This document shows positions 1 to 8,463 of a DNA stretch of 64,000 nucleotides, one piece after another; the stretch's first letter is position 1; each line of letters starts with the position of its first letter. Origin of the DNA: CBDAPE01 sp965198325 (GTDB lineage: Bacteria; Pseudomonadota; Alphaproteobacteria; UBA828; JAPUJA01); contig CBDAPE010000017.1 of the NCBI GenBank assembly GCA_965198325.1, positions 558,001-622,000 on the forward strand, written 5' to 3'. The notes beneath the pieces are model-generated. The model made no database searches and was not told where the DNA came from. It was given only the letters and a program-made list of their open reading frames with translations. Position numbers and translations under genes: made by a program.

Positions 1-786
1 CTGTTCGAGCGCAGGCGCCGCAGCGTCCACCTCAACCGCCGCGGCCGGGCCTATCTGAAGGAGGTGCAGCGCATCCTGGCCGAGGTGCACGGCGCCTCCG
101 AGCAGCAGCGCACGACGCCGCGCCGGGTGCGCATCGTGTCGGTGGAGGCGGTGGCCGAGAAGTGGCTGGTGCCCCGGCTCGCCTCGTTCAGGGCGGCCTG
201 GCCCGGCATCGCCATCGAGGTAGAGACCGACCACAGGGGCGTGGATCCGTCGCGGCGCGACTTCGACGCCTGGCTCGCCTATTCGGGCGAGACCTCGGCG
301 CCCCGCCCGCTGGCCCGTCGCGAGGAGACGCTGCTCGAAGAGACCCTCTACGAGGAGGCGCTGCTGCCGGTGTGCAGCCCGGCGCTGCTTGCCGCGCGCG
401 GCCGGCCCCGGAGCCCGGCCGCGCTGCGCGACTGGCCGCTGCTCTACGACCTCGGCTGGGACGCCGACTGGTCCTACTGGTTCGCCCGCCAGGGCCACCC
501 CACCCCGGACCTCTCGCGGGCCTCGGGCTTCCGCCTCTACTCGATGCTGATCCAGGCCGCGGCCAGCGGGCTCGGCGCCGCCATCGGGCGCCCGATGCTG
601 ATCGCGAAGGAGCTGGAGAACCGGGCCCTGGTGCCGCTCTTCGACCGCCAGGAGGAGGCACCCGAGCGCTGCTGCCTGATCACCACCGCCGCCTCGCGGA
701 AGCGGCCCGAGCTGCGGGCGTTCCGCGAATGGATCCTGCGCGAGGCCAGCGCGGCGCTGTCGCCCGCAGCCCCCGGCTTCCCCTGA
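1..786 (+). CDS. LysR-family transcriptional regulator (5' truncated by window)
   Basis: The reading frame is open from base 1 and the first codons (LFERRRRSVHLNRRGRAYL) match the wing just after the LysR helix-turn-helix, so the gene starts upstream of the window. The remainder is a type-2 periplasmic-binding-like effector domain (RIVSVEAVAEKWLVPRLASF, later AAASGLGAAIGRP), the arrangement of GcvA-like LysR activators. The effector cannot be inferred. The next gene is a convergent, broken PLP-enzyme gene, so its regulatory target is more likely upstream of the window. Family assignment is solid; specificity is unknown. Confidence 0.88.
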   Translation: MFERRRRSVHLNRRGRAYLKEVQRILAEVHGASEQQRTTPRRVRIVSVEAVAEKWLVPRLASFRAAWPGIAIEVETDHRGVDPSRRDFDAWLAYSGETSAPRPLARREETLLEETLYEEALLPVCSPALLAARGRPRSPAALRDWPLLYDLGWDADWSYWFARQGHPTPDLSRASGFRLYSMLIQAAASGLGAAIGRPMLIAKELENRALVPLFDRQEEAPERCCLITTAASRKRPELRAFREWILREASAALSPAAPGFP

Positions 787-805
787 CCCAGGGCGCCGCG
801 TTCCG

Positions 806-1315
806 TCAGGGACCGCGTCCCTCCGGCGCCTGCGACAGCCAGCACCCGAGACTCTCGGCATAGGCGAAGAGCGCCGGCTGGCCGCCGGTGTGTACGAACA
901 GCACCCGGCTGCCCGGAGCGATCCGCCCCGAGCGCACGTGGTCAATCAATCCCGCCATCGCCTTTGCCGTGTAGACCGGGTCGAGCAGCAGCCCCTCGTG
1001 GCACGCTGCCAGCGCCATCGCCTCGCGCACCGGTTCGTTGAGCCGGCCATAGCCGGGCGCCAGCACCGCGTCCGACACCTCGACGTCGCCCGCATCGAAC
1101 GCGTCCGGGCGGTCGATCATCGCGGCGAGCTCGCCCGCCACCCGCGCCACCCGGGCGGCCTGGCTCGCGGCGTCGCGGCGCACGCAGATGCCGAGCACCG
1201 GGATCCGCTCGCCCAGCGCCCGCAGGCCCACCAGCAGCCCGGCATGGGTGAGCGCGCTCCCCGAGGCGCACACCACGGCGTCGAAGCCGACGCCGAGAGT
1301 CCGCGCCTGGTCCGC
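806..1315 (-). pseudogene. D-cysteine desulfhydrase / ACC deaminase-like PLP enzyme, C-terminal half only
   Basis: Minus-strand reading gives the C-terminal ~170 residues of a fold-type II PLP enzyme of the D-cysteine desulfhydrase/ACC deaminase family. Recognisable stretches are VCASGSALTHAGLLVGL, the substrate/PLP segment LLLDPVYTAKAMAGLI and the phosphate-pocket-like VLFVHTGGQPALFAY near the C-terminus. Family members are ~330 residues. The N-terminal half, with the PLP lysine, is missing. Homology stops at about 1315, where a partial MITE begins, so a deletion with one end inside the MITE probably removed the 5' half. A GTG or ATG near 1276 could start a shorter product, but it would lack the catalytic lysine. 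Confidence 0.8.
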
Positions 1316-1463
1316 CGGGCTTTCGCGGTCGCGCCATGCGACAGCTCAAGATCATCGCATCTCGTCATCGACTGGACGTTCTTCGGCGCAACCAGCCAAG
1401 CCAATCGCTGGGGTGCCTTGAATACCAGGGTTTCTGCCCCGGATGGAATAAATGGAAGGGACA
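1316..1463 (+). mobile_element. Partial MITE copy (right end retained)
   Basis: This stretch aligns base for base with the right ~150 bp of the complete elements at 8070-8320 and 15238-15486 (the latter inverted), including the internal GGGCTTTCGC...CGCCATGCG segment, the CAACCAGCCAAGCCA segment and the right terminal repeat ending GGAAGGGACA. The left ~100 bp is absent and the element abuts a truncated PLP-enzyme gene. The right end sits 28 bp from the LexA box of the SOS cassette. Confidence 0.85.
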
Positions 1464-1490
1464 ATTGACGAAACCTTGCTGGGGATGATA

Positions 1491-1505
1491 GAACAAATAG
1501 AGAAC
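1491..1505 (+). promoter_or_regulatory. LexA (SOS) box, GAAC-N7-GAAC
   Basis: The sequence GAACAAATAGAGAAC is a perfect direct-repeat GAAC-N7-GAAC, the established alphaproteobacterial LexA operator. It lies 18 bp before the preferred imuA start and so would place imuA-imuB-dnaE2 under SOS control, as in other alphaproteobacteria. The binding itself is inferred. Confidence 0.85.
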
Positions 1506-1522
1506 ATATGGAAGGAGCCATC

Positions 1523-2203
1523 GTGTCGTGCCTCGACATCTACCCCGCATCCCATATGGAACGCCCAAGCTTCCGCCTGCAAGCGGAGCCCGCACCGGCC
1601 ATGCTTTCGGAGGTTTTTGCCGAGACCCCCATGGACGGAGCCGTGACAGGGTTCGTCCTGGCCCAACTCGGACCGGGCTGCAAGCCGGTGCTCTGGGTGC
1701 AGGACCGGATGTCGCGGCGCGAGGCGGGATGGCCGTGCCTGGCGGGCATACGTCCGGGCGTGGACGTGCTCAAGGTCGATGTGCCGAGCGCCCGGGGCTC
1801 ACTTTGGACGGCCGAACAGGGGCTGGACTGCCCGTCTTTCAGCGCCGTGATCGTCGAGATTTGGGGAGATCCCCCCGCCGTGGATTTCACGGCGAGCAAA
1901 CGCTTGGCGCTGCGCTCGGAGGCCCACGGTGTCCCTTGCTGGCTCCTGCGCCGGTTCGCGCAACCCAATCTCAGCGCCGCGCGCGAGCGTTGGCGTGTCG
2001 GTCCGCTCCCCTCGGACCGGCATGCTTTCGACCTTCGCGCACCGGGCTTGCCGCGCTGGCGGGTGGAACTGTTCCGGTCGCGTTTGCGGCCGCCCGGCGC
2101 CTGGACCGCCCGCTATGACCCGGCCCATCAACAGCTGGTGCTGGACAGCGACCGGACCATTGACGAAACAGGCACCGCGCCGAACTTCGCCCGCGCGGTC
2201 TGA
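1523..2203 (+). CDS. imuA: ImuA, SOS mutasome accessory protein
   Basis: Product of ~226 residues resembling the RecA-related ImuA/SulA-like proteins that act with ImuB and DnaE2 in SOS mutagenesis: an N-terminal MLSEVFAETPMDGAVTGFVL segment, a central VLWVQDR strand, GVDVLKVDV and the C-terminal WRVELFRSRLRPPGAW typical of the family. I prefer the GTG at 1523, which follows GGAAGGAG at a 5-base spacing, to the in-frame ATG at 1508, which would overlap the LexA box and lacks its own ribosome site. It is the first gene of the cassette; imuB begins 36 bp after its stop. Confidence 0.88.
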   Translation: MSCLDIYPASHMERPSFRLQAEPAPAMLSEVFAETPMDGAVTGFVLAQLGPGCKPVLWVQDRMSRREAGWPCLAGIRPGVDVLKVDVPSARGSLWTAEQGLDCPSFSAVIVEIWGDPPAVDFTASKRLALRSEAHGVPCWLLRRFAQPNLSAARERWRVGPLPSDRHAFDLRAPGLPRWRVELFRSRLRPPGAWTARYDPAHQQLVLDSDRTIDETGTAPNFARAV

Positions 2204-2239
2204 GCGGTCCCGCAGACCTGCGCCAAGGCGCTTCTTCCG

Positions 2240-3808
2240 ATGCTCCGCGTGAACAGGCCGCCTGGCCATCGGGATCCAATCGTGCACAGGGTGACGGCGA
2301 TCTGGTTCCGTCGCTTCGCCATCGAATGCTGGCAACGACGAGTGGACCGGCGGGGTAAAGGGCCTCCTGGGGACCTGCCGGTAGCGCTTGGCCGCGATGG
2401 CCCCCACGGTCCTGTCGTCCATGCCGCCAACGGTGCCGCGGAACAAGCGGGCGTCAGGGAAGGAGGGCGTGTTGTCGACGTGCAAGCTCTCTGCCCCGGA
2501 TTGTCCGTGGAGCAGGCCGATATTGGCGGGGACATCAATGCCCTGGAGCAACTCATGCTGTGGTCCCGCCGCTGGTGTCCGTGGACCGCCGTGGACGGGA
2601 CGGCCGGCATCGTGATGGACACGACTGGCTCGGACCATCTGTGGGGCGGCGAAACCGCGATGCTACGCGACATCGAGGAAAGACTGACCGGGCTCGGTTT
2701 TTCCTGCCGGCTGGCCGCTGCTCCCACTCACGGAGCGGCCTGGGCGCTTTCGCGTCTGGGCGCCACGCGCAAGATCTGCGCTTCCGAAGACCTCGCCGCC
2801 CGCATGGCGCCGCTTCCGGTCCGGGCCCTCCGGCTGAACCCGGAAACGGTGCAGGTTCTCGAACGCCTCGGCCTCAAGACGGTCGGCGCGCTGTCCGCCG
2901 TGCCGCGCCTGGCACTGGCGCGGCGCTTTGGCCGCGGCGATCCTGCCGCGAATCCGCTCATCCGTCTCGACCAGATGATGGGGCGAATGCCCGAGCCGGT
3001 GAATGCCCCCGGCGATCCTCCCAGGTTCGTGGCCGAGGCGCGCCTCGCGGAACCGGTTCAGAACCCTGTTCCGTATCTTCCGGAGCTGGCCGGGCAGCTT
3101 TGCAAACGCCTCGGCGAGGCCGGGCTTGGCGCGCGCCACATCGTGCTCACGATCTATCGCACGGATGGGGAGACGGCGCGGGTCGCGACCGCCGCCGCGC
3201 ACCCGACCCGCGACGCGGAACATATTCGCCGCCTGTTCGACGGCAAGCTGGAGCGGATCGATCCCGGTTTCGGGTTCGACCTGGTCACGCTCGGCGCCCC
3301 GGCGGTCGAGCCGCTCTCCCCGATCCAGACCCGGCTCGGCGGGGAGGCCGAAGAGGCAGTCGAGCTTGCCCGGCTGATCGACCGGCTGATCGCGCGCTTC
3401 GGATCCGCCGCGGTCAAACGGGGAGGCTCGCGCGAAAGCCATATTCCGGAACGGCGGGAAGGCTGGGCGGCGGCGATGGAACCACCGGCGCCGGCCTCGG
3501 CGTTCCTGGCCGCACCGCGTCCGGTCCGTATGCTGGATCCCGCCGAAGAGGTCCGCGTGATCTATGCCGTACCGGAAGGCCCACCCGCCCGCTTCACCTG
3601 GCGCCGCGTGACCTACTGGGTAACCGGGTTCGCCGGCCCTGAGCGGATCGGGCCAGAGTGGTGGCGCGCCCGGCCGGGATCGCGGATGCGCGACTATTTC
3701 CGGATCGAGGACCAGCGGGGGATGCGCCTCTGGCTCTACCGCGAGGGACTGCTTGGAGATGGCCGGGGGGCGCCCCCACGCTGGTTCGTGCATGGGGTCT
3801 TCGAATGA
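2240..3808 (+). CDS. imuB: ImuB, catalytically inactive Y-family polymerase-like protein
   Basis: About 522 residues, normal for ImuB. ImuB is a Y-family-like protein lacking the catalytic acidic residues; it links DnaE2 to the beta clamp. Visible family segments are VTAIWFRRFAIECWQRR, MLWSRRWCPWTAVDG, IVMDTTGSDHLWGGE, the helix-hairpin region RLGLKTVGALSAVPRLALARR and the C-terminal WRRVTYWVTGFAGPERI. It lies between imuA and dnaE2 and its TGA overlaps the dnaE2 ATG (ATGA at 3805), so the two are translationally coupled. The N-terminus begins with a short unusual stretch, so the start is less certain than the frame. Confidence 0.92.
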   Translation: MLRVNRPPGHRDPIVHRVTAIWFRRFAIECWQRRVDRRGKGPPGDLPVALGRDGPHGPVVHAANGAAEQAGVREGGRVVDVQALCPGLSVEQADIGGDINALEQLMLWSRRWCPWTAVDGTAGIVMDTTGSDHLWGGETAMLRDIEERLTGLGFSCRLAAAPTHGAAWALSRLGATRKICASEDLAARMAPLPVRALRLNPETVQVLERLGLKTVGALSAVPRLALARRFGRGDPAANPLIRLDQMMGRMPEPVNAPGDPPRFVAEARLAEPVQNPVPYLPELAGQLCKRLGEAGLGARHIVLTIYRTDGETARVATAAAHPTRDAEHIRRLFDGKLERIDPGFGFDLVTLGAPAVEPLSPIQTRLGGEAEEAVELARLIDRLIARFGSAAVKRGGSRESHIPERREGWAAAMEPPAPASAFLAAPRPVRMLDPAEEVRVIYAVPEGPPARFTWRRVTYWVTGFAGPERIGPEWWRARPGSRMRDYFRIEDQRGMRLWLYREGLLGDGRGAPPRWFVHGVFE

Positions 3809-6800
3809 CGGCGGGCCGCGCACCCTTTGTCGAGCTCGGACTGGCCTCCTGCTTTTCTTTCCTGCGCGGGGCATCGGATGCGGCAGAGTTGGTGCTGACC
3901 GCCTGTGTCCAGGGCTACGACGCCATCGGTATCGCCGACCTCAATACGCTCGCCGGGGTCGTGCAGCTTCACGCGGAGGCACGGAAGGCGGGCCTGCGGC
4001 CGGTCATCGGCTGCCGCTTAATACTGGCGAACGGCCAGACATTCCTGGCCTATCCGAAGGACCGGGATGCCTATGGCCGGCTTTCCCGGTTGCTTTCAAA
4101 AGGCAAGATGCGCGATCGGCAAGGGAACTGGCAGAAGAAAGGCGTCTGCGATCTGACGCTCGACGACCTGGCTGCCGAAGGAACTGACCTCCAGCTGATC
4201 GCCGTGCCGCCCGCCGACCTTGACCGATTCGCGAGTGGGCTGCCCGGACTGGCCGAACGGCTGCCGAGCCTGGGCCACGTCGCGGCGTCCTGCCTCTACC
4301 GGGGCGAGGACCGGGCACGGATCAACCGGCTCGACCGGCTCGCCGCCGCCCACGGTCTCGGCATTCTCGCCACCAACGATGTGCTCTACCACGAACCGGC
4401 ACGACGGCCCTTGCAGGACGTGATGACCTGCATCCGCGAGAAATGCACCCTGGCCACCGCCGGCTTCCGGCTCGAACCGAGCGCCGAGCGCCATCTGAAG
4501 CCGCCGCGGGAAATGATCCGCCTCTTCGCAGAATGGCCGCACGCCGTCAGCGCCGCCCGGGACGTCGCCGATGCCTGCCGGTTCGATCTCGAGGAACTCG
4601 CCTACGAATATCCGCGCGAGGCAGTCCCGGAGGGCATGACCCCCTTGGACCGGTTGGAACAACTCACCTGGCGGGGCGTTCAATGGCGCTATCCCGATGG
4701 AGTTAGCCCGGAGGTCGTGGCACTCCTGAAGAAGGAACTGGCGATGATCGAAAAGCTCGACATCGCGCGGTATTTTCTGACGGTCCACGACCTCGTCCGC
4801 TTCGCCAGGCACGAGGCCTCGCCGCCGATCCTGTGCCAGGGGCGCGGCTCGGCCGCCAACTCCGCCGTTTGTTATGTATTGGGCATCACTGCTGTAGACC
4901 CCGCCCAACACGATCTTCTGTTCGAGCGTTTCATCAGCGAGGAGCGCAAGGAGCCACCCGATATCGACGTCGATTTCGAGCACGAACGGCGCGAGGAAGT
5001 GATCCAGCACATCTACGGCAAGTACGGGCGCGACCGGGCGGGCCTGTGCGCCACGGTGATCCATTACCGGCCGCGCTCGGCCATCCGCGAGGTGGGCAAG
5101 GTCATGGGGCTGTCCGAGGACGTGACAGGTGTGTTGGCGAAGACCGTCTGGGGCAGCCGTGGACAAGACGTCGATGATGGACATGCGAACGAGGCCGGGC
5201 TCGATATGGCCGATCCGGTTCTGCGCCGGACCATTCTCCTGGCCCGGCAGTTGATCGGCATGCCCCGGCATCTCGGCCAGCATGTCGGCGGCTTTATCCT
5301 GACCGAGCGCCCCTTGACCGAAACCGTGCCGATCGGTAATGGCGCCATGGCGGAGCGCAGCTTCATCGAATGGGACAAAGACGATATCGACGCGCTCGGC
5401 ATCCTCAAGATCGATATTCTGGCACTCGGCATGCTCACCTGCATCCGCAAGTGCTTCGATCTGATCGAGGCCCACCACGGACAGGCCCATACCCTGGCGA
5501 GCGTCCCGCAAGAGGACCCGCGGGTCTACGACATGCTCTGCCGGGGCGACAGCGTCGGCGTCTTCCAGGTCGAAAGCCGGGCGCAGATGAACATGCTGCC
5601 GCGCCTGCGTCCGCGCCGGTTCTACGATCTGGTGATCGAGGTCGCCATCGTCCGCCCCGGTCCTATCCAGGGCGACATGGTGCATCCCTACCTGCGCCGC
5701 CGGTCGGGGGAGGAGCCGGTGGACTACCCGAGTCCCGGACCGCCGCACGATCCGCTGGAACTGAAGAACATTCTCGGCCGCACCCTGGGCGTGCCGATAT
5801 TCCAGGAGCAGGCGATGAAGATCGCCATCGACGCGGCGAAGTTCTCGCCCGCCGAGGCCAATGAACTGCGCAAGGCGATGGCGACGTTCCGCTCCCGGGG
5901 CACCATCGGCGCGCTGGAGGACAAGATGGTCGGGCGCATGGTGGCGCGGGGCTACGATCCGGAATTCGCCAAACGCTGTTTCGACCAGATCAAGGGATTC
6001 GGGGAATACGGGTTCCCGGAGAGCCATGCGGCCTCGTTCGCGCTGCTGGTCTATGTCTCTAGCTGGATCAAATGCCACTTCCCGGACGTCTTCTGCACCG
6101 CGCTGTTGAACTCCCAGCCCATGGGGTTCTACGCGCCGGCCCAGATCGTGCACGATTCGCGCGTGCACGGGGTCGAACTGCGACAGCCGGACGTGAACTA
6201 TTCCGACTGGGACACGACGCTGGAGCCCACCGGCGCGGGGCGGTTTGCGGTCCGGCTGGGGCTGCGCCGGATCGAGGGGCTGCGCCAGGAGGCCGGGCAG
6301 CGGATAATAGCCCATCGCGACCTGCCCTATGGTGACCTCCGGGAATTGCAGGAGCGCGCCGGGCTAAGCGCCGCCGCGATACACAGGCTGGCCGCGGCCG
6401 ATGCGTTCCGGTCGCTTGACATCGACCGCAGGCAAGCGCTTTGGGAGGCAAGCGCACTGAAGGATGCGCCCGACCTGCCCCTATTCCGGTCTGTCCGTGA
6501 CGAGGGTAACGAGCCGCCTGTGGCCTTGCCGGTCATGCCGGTCTGCGAGCAGGTCGTCGAGGACTACCGGACGTTGCGCCTTTCGCTGAAGGCGCACCCC
6601 CTGTCCTTTCTGCGCAAGAGCCTGCGCAAACAGCGCTATATCTCCGCCGCCGATCTCAGGCGTAGCCGCAACGGCCAAAAGGTAAAGCTTGCGGGTCTGG
6701 TCCTGGTCAGGCAGCGGCCGGGCAGCGCCAAGGGCGTCTGCTTCATCACCCTCGAGGACGAGACCGGGGTCGCCAATCTCGTCGTCTGGCCCAACGTGAT

Positions 6801-7053
6801 GGCGGACTACCGCAAGGCCGTCATGCAGTCCCGGCTGCTTGCAGTCCACGGGCATGTGCAGCGCGACGTGGAGATCGCCCATGTGGTGGCCCGGAGTCTC
6901 GAAGACCGCTCGGACGTGCTCCTGCGCCTCGCCTCCGGTGGTTCCGGATCGCCCGCGTTCCATGCAAACGGGACCGGCCCGCCGCTGGCGGCGCCCGTAT
7001 CGCGCCACCCTCGCGACGTGCGCATCGTCCCCAAGAGCCGGGACTTCCATTGA
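3805..7053 (+). CDS. dnaE2: Error-prone DNA polymerase III alpha subunit DnaE2
   Basis: A 1082-residue C-family polymerase of DnaE2 length. It opens with a PHP domain (FVELGLASCFSFLRGASDA, then YDAIGIADLNTLAGVVQLH). The polymerase core shows the catalytic PDIDVDFEHERREEV, and the C-terminal part holds an OB fold (GLVLVRQRPGSAKGVCFITL...EDETG). DnaE2 with ImuA and ImuB carries out damage-induced mutagenic lesion bypass. The start overlaps the imuB stop by ATGA. Co-transcription from the LexA-box promoter at 1491 is expected. Confidence 0.96.
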   Translation: MTAGRAPFVELGLASCFSFLRGASDAAELVLTACVQGYDAIGIADLNTLAGVVQLHAEARKAGLRPVIGCRLILANGQTFLAYPKDRDAYGRLSRLLSKGKMRDRQGNWQKKGVCDLTLDDLAAEGTDLQLIAVPPADLDRFASGLPGLAERLPSLGHVAASCLYRGEDRARINRLDRLAAAHGLGILATNDVLYHEPARRPLQDVMTCIREKCTLATAGFRLEPSAERHLKPPREMIRLFAEWPHAVSAARDVADACRFDLEELAYEYPREAVPEGMTPLDRLEQLTWRGVQWRYPDGVSPEVVALLKKELAMIEKLDIARYFLTVHDLVRFARHEASPPILCQGRGSAANSAVCYVLGITAVDPAQHDLLFERFISEERKEPPDIDVDFEHERREEVIQHIYGKYGRDRAGLCATVIHYRPRSAIREVGKVMGLSEDVTGVLAKTVWGSRGQDVDDGHANEAGLDMADPVLRRTILLARQLIGMPRHLGQHVGGFILTERPLTETVPIGNGAMAERSFIEWDKDDIDALGILKIDILALGMLTCIRKCFDLIEAHHGQAHTLASVPQEDPRVYDMLCRGDSVGVFQVESRAQMNMLPRLRPRRFYDLVIEVAIVRPGPIQGDMVHPYLRRRSGEEPVDYPSPGPPHDPLELKNILGRTLGVPIFQEQAMKIAIDAAKFSPAEANELRKAMATFRSRGTIGALEDKMVGRMVARGYDPEFAKRCFDQIKGFGEYGFPESHAASFALLVYVSSWIKCHFPDVFCTALLNSQPMGFYAPAQIVHDSRVHGVELRQPDVNYSDWDTTLEPTGAGRFAVRLGLRRIEGLRQEAGQRIIAHRDLPYGDLRELQERAGLSAAAIHRLAAADAFRSLDIDRRQALWEASALKDAPDLPLFRSVRDEGNEPPVALPVMPVCEQVVEDYRTLRLSLKAHPLSFLRKSLRKQRYISAADLRRSRNGQKVKLAGLVLVRQRPGSAKGVCFITLEDETGVANLVVWPNVMADYRKAVMQSRLLAVHGHVQRDVEIAHVVARSLEDRSDVLLRLASGGSGSPAFHANGTGPPLAAPVSRHPRDVRIVPKSRDFH

Positions 7054-7087
7054 ACGCGGCGCTGGATATAGAGGTTTGGATCGGGCC

Positions 7088-7118
7088 CTGAAACCCACGC
7101 AAGGCATGCGAGTTTCAG
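7088..7118 (+). terminator. Hairpin downstream of dnaE2, possible terminator or processing stem
   Basis: The arms CTGAAAC (7088) and GTTTCAG (ending 7118) pair, and the inner CGCA/TGCG extends the stem around a small loop. It begins 35 bp after the dnaE2 stop and precedes the SRAP gene. There is no clear T-tract, so termination is uncertain. Confidence 0.35.
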
Positions 7119-7178
7119 GTTATCAATTGGCCGGATCCGTGAGCGGCGGTGGCAGCGAGGGACCCGCGGGAGGAACAG

Positions 7179-7865
7179 ATGTGCAACTTGTACGCCAACA
7201 CGATGCCGCAGGACGCCATGCGGCGCTTGTTCAAGGCTCTGGATCGGCTGGGCAATCAGGAACCGCTTACGGCGATCTTTCCCGATGCCGAGGTGCCGAT
7301 CGTCCGGATCGGCGACGACGGCGCTCGTGAACTTGTCAAGGCCCGGTGGGGCTGGGACAAGACGCCGCGCGGTTGGGTGACCAATGCGCGGAATCTGGAC
7401 AAGAGCTGGGGCGTCATCCGCAACGTGAGCCAGCGCTGCCTGGTGCCGGCGACGTCGTTTGCCGAGTATCACCCGAGCGAAACGATCCCAGGTGCGAGTG
7501 GCAAACCGATCAAGGCGGCTGCTTGGTTTCGGCTGGCCGGAGAGGAGGATCGCCCGCCGTTCGCGTTTCCCGGCTTCTATCGGCGATGGAACTGGAAAGA
7601 GAACGGGCTGCGCAGGAAGTCCGACCAGGAACTCGCAGACGTGGACGCGCCGGTGCTCGCGATGACGTTCCTGACGTGTCCGCCGAACCGCGTCGTCCAG
7701 CCGATCCATCCGAAGGCCATGCCGGTCATCCTCGATACGCAGGACGAATTCGAGACTTGGCTGACCGGCGGCGGAGACCGGGCGGCGGCGCTTCAAACGC
7801 CGCTGCCGGACGAGAAGCTGACAATCGCGTTCATCGGCGCAAAAGCGGACGATCTGACCTTGTAA
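7179..7865 (+). CDS. SOS response-associated peptidase family protein (SRAP/YedK/HMCES-like)
   Basis: A 228-residue SRAP-fold protein. Family members crosslink through Cys2 to abasic sites in single-stranded DNA and protect them. Here Met1 is followed directly by Cys2 (MCNLYANTMPQDAMR), the active-site Asn is in TNARNLDKS, the Glu in SFAEYHPSE and the His in VVQPIHPKAMPVIL. The ATG at 7179 follows GGGAGGAA at proper spacing; upstream in-frame starts are rejected because Cys2 must be second. It follows dnaE2 on the same strand after 125 bp, a location that fits a DNA-damage role. No separate LexA box was seen in front of it. Confidence 0.93.
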   Translation: MCNLYANTMPQDAMRRLFKALDRLGNQEPLTAIFPDAEVPIVRIGDDGARELVKARWGWDKTPRGWVTNARNLDKSWGVIRNVSQRCLVPATSFAEYHPSETIPGASGKPIKAAAWFRLAGEEDRPPFAFPGFYRRWNWKENGLRRKSDQELADVDAPVLAMTFLTCPPNRVVQPIHPKAMPVILDTQDEFETWLTGGGDRAAALQTPLPDEKLTIAFIGAKADDLTL

Positions 7866-7903
7866 AATCTCTCCAATGCCTTCCATGAGCTTCCGGTGGG
7901 ATA

Positions 7904-8068
7904 GAGGCCGAAGGCGGCACAGTGGACAAGTTCATCGGTGATAGCGTCATGGCCTTTTTGGGTGCACCGGAGAGGCAGAAGAACCGTGCAATCCGCGCCT
8001 GCTGCCATCCGTGCCGGGATAGCCGCAGACAACAAGGCGAGAGCGTGTTGTTCGGCTCCGAGAATTGA
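7904..8068 (+). pseudogene. Class III adenylate/guanylate cyclase fragment
   Basis: In one frame this 165-bp stretch reads GTVDKFIGDSVMAFLGAP followed by RQKNRAIRACC, the highly conserved metal-binding FIGDxVMAF block of class III nucleotide cyclases. Nothing upstream or downstream continues the domain: the SRAP gene ends 38 bp before, and the reading ends at a TGA directly against the left end of a MITE at 8070. It is a remnant of a larger gene, probably cut when the island formed. Confidence 0.75.
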
Positions 8069-8069
8069 C

Positions 8070-8320
8070 TGTCCCTCCTATTAATTCCGTCCGGCGCAGA
8101 AATCCGGGCCCTTTCGGGTGATGCCTGATAGCGTTGGTGGCCTGCATACGATCCTGTTTCACGGCGTTCTCTCGGGCTTTCGCAGTCGCGCCATGCGGCA
8201 GCTCGAGATCATCGCTCCTCGTCATCAACTGGACGTCCTTCGACCCAACCAGCCAAGCCAGTCGCTGGGTTGCCCAAATCACCAGGGTTTCTGCGCCGGA
8301 TGGAATTAATAGGAGGGACA
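8070..8320 (+). mobile_element. MITE copy A (complete, ~251 bp)
   Basis: The element starts TGTCCCTCCTATTAATTCCG and ends with the inverted copy of the same ~38 bases (CCGGATGGAATTAATAGGAG then GGACA), giving terminal repeats that match at nearly every position. The interior has no gene but shows decayed reading that resembles the ALRHQLAVLRR-type start of integrase-like transposases (here IIAPRHQLDVLRPNQPSQS). A second full copy lies inverted at 15238-15486 and a partial copy at 1316-1463. No target-site duplication is evident. Non-autonomous movement by an unseen relative is inferred. Confidence 0.85.
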
Positions 8321-8463
8321 GGTCAAATCATTCAAATTGTTCAAATCATATGAACGCGCAAGGGGCTCAATTGGAGGTAGAGCAAGCTCGAGAAAATTCG
8401 ATCCGCTTGACGATATCCTGCCGATCGGCACTACTGGCGGATGCCAGATGAGTGAGGAAGCGA

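Noticed and set aside
4096..6315. A 739-codon open frame on the minus strand opposite dnaE2
   Set aside because: It is the antisense shadow of a well conserved polymerase gene in a GC-rich genome and has no recognisable domains.
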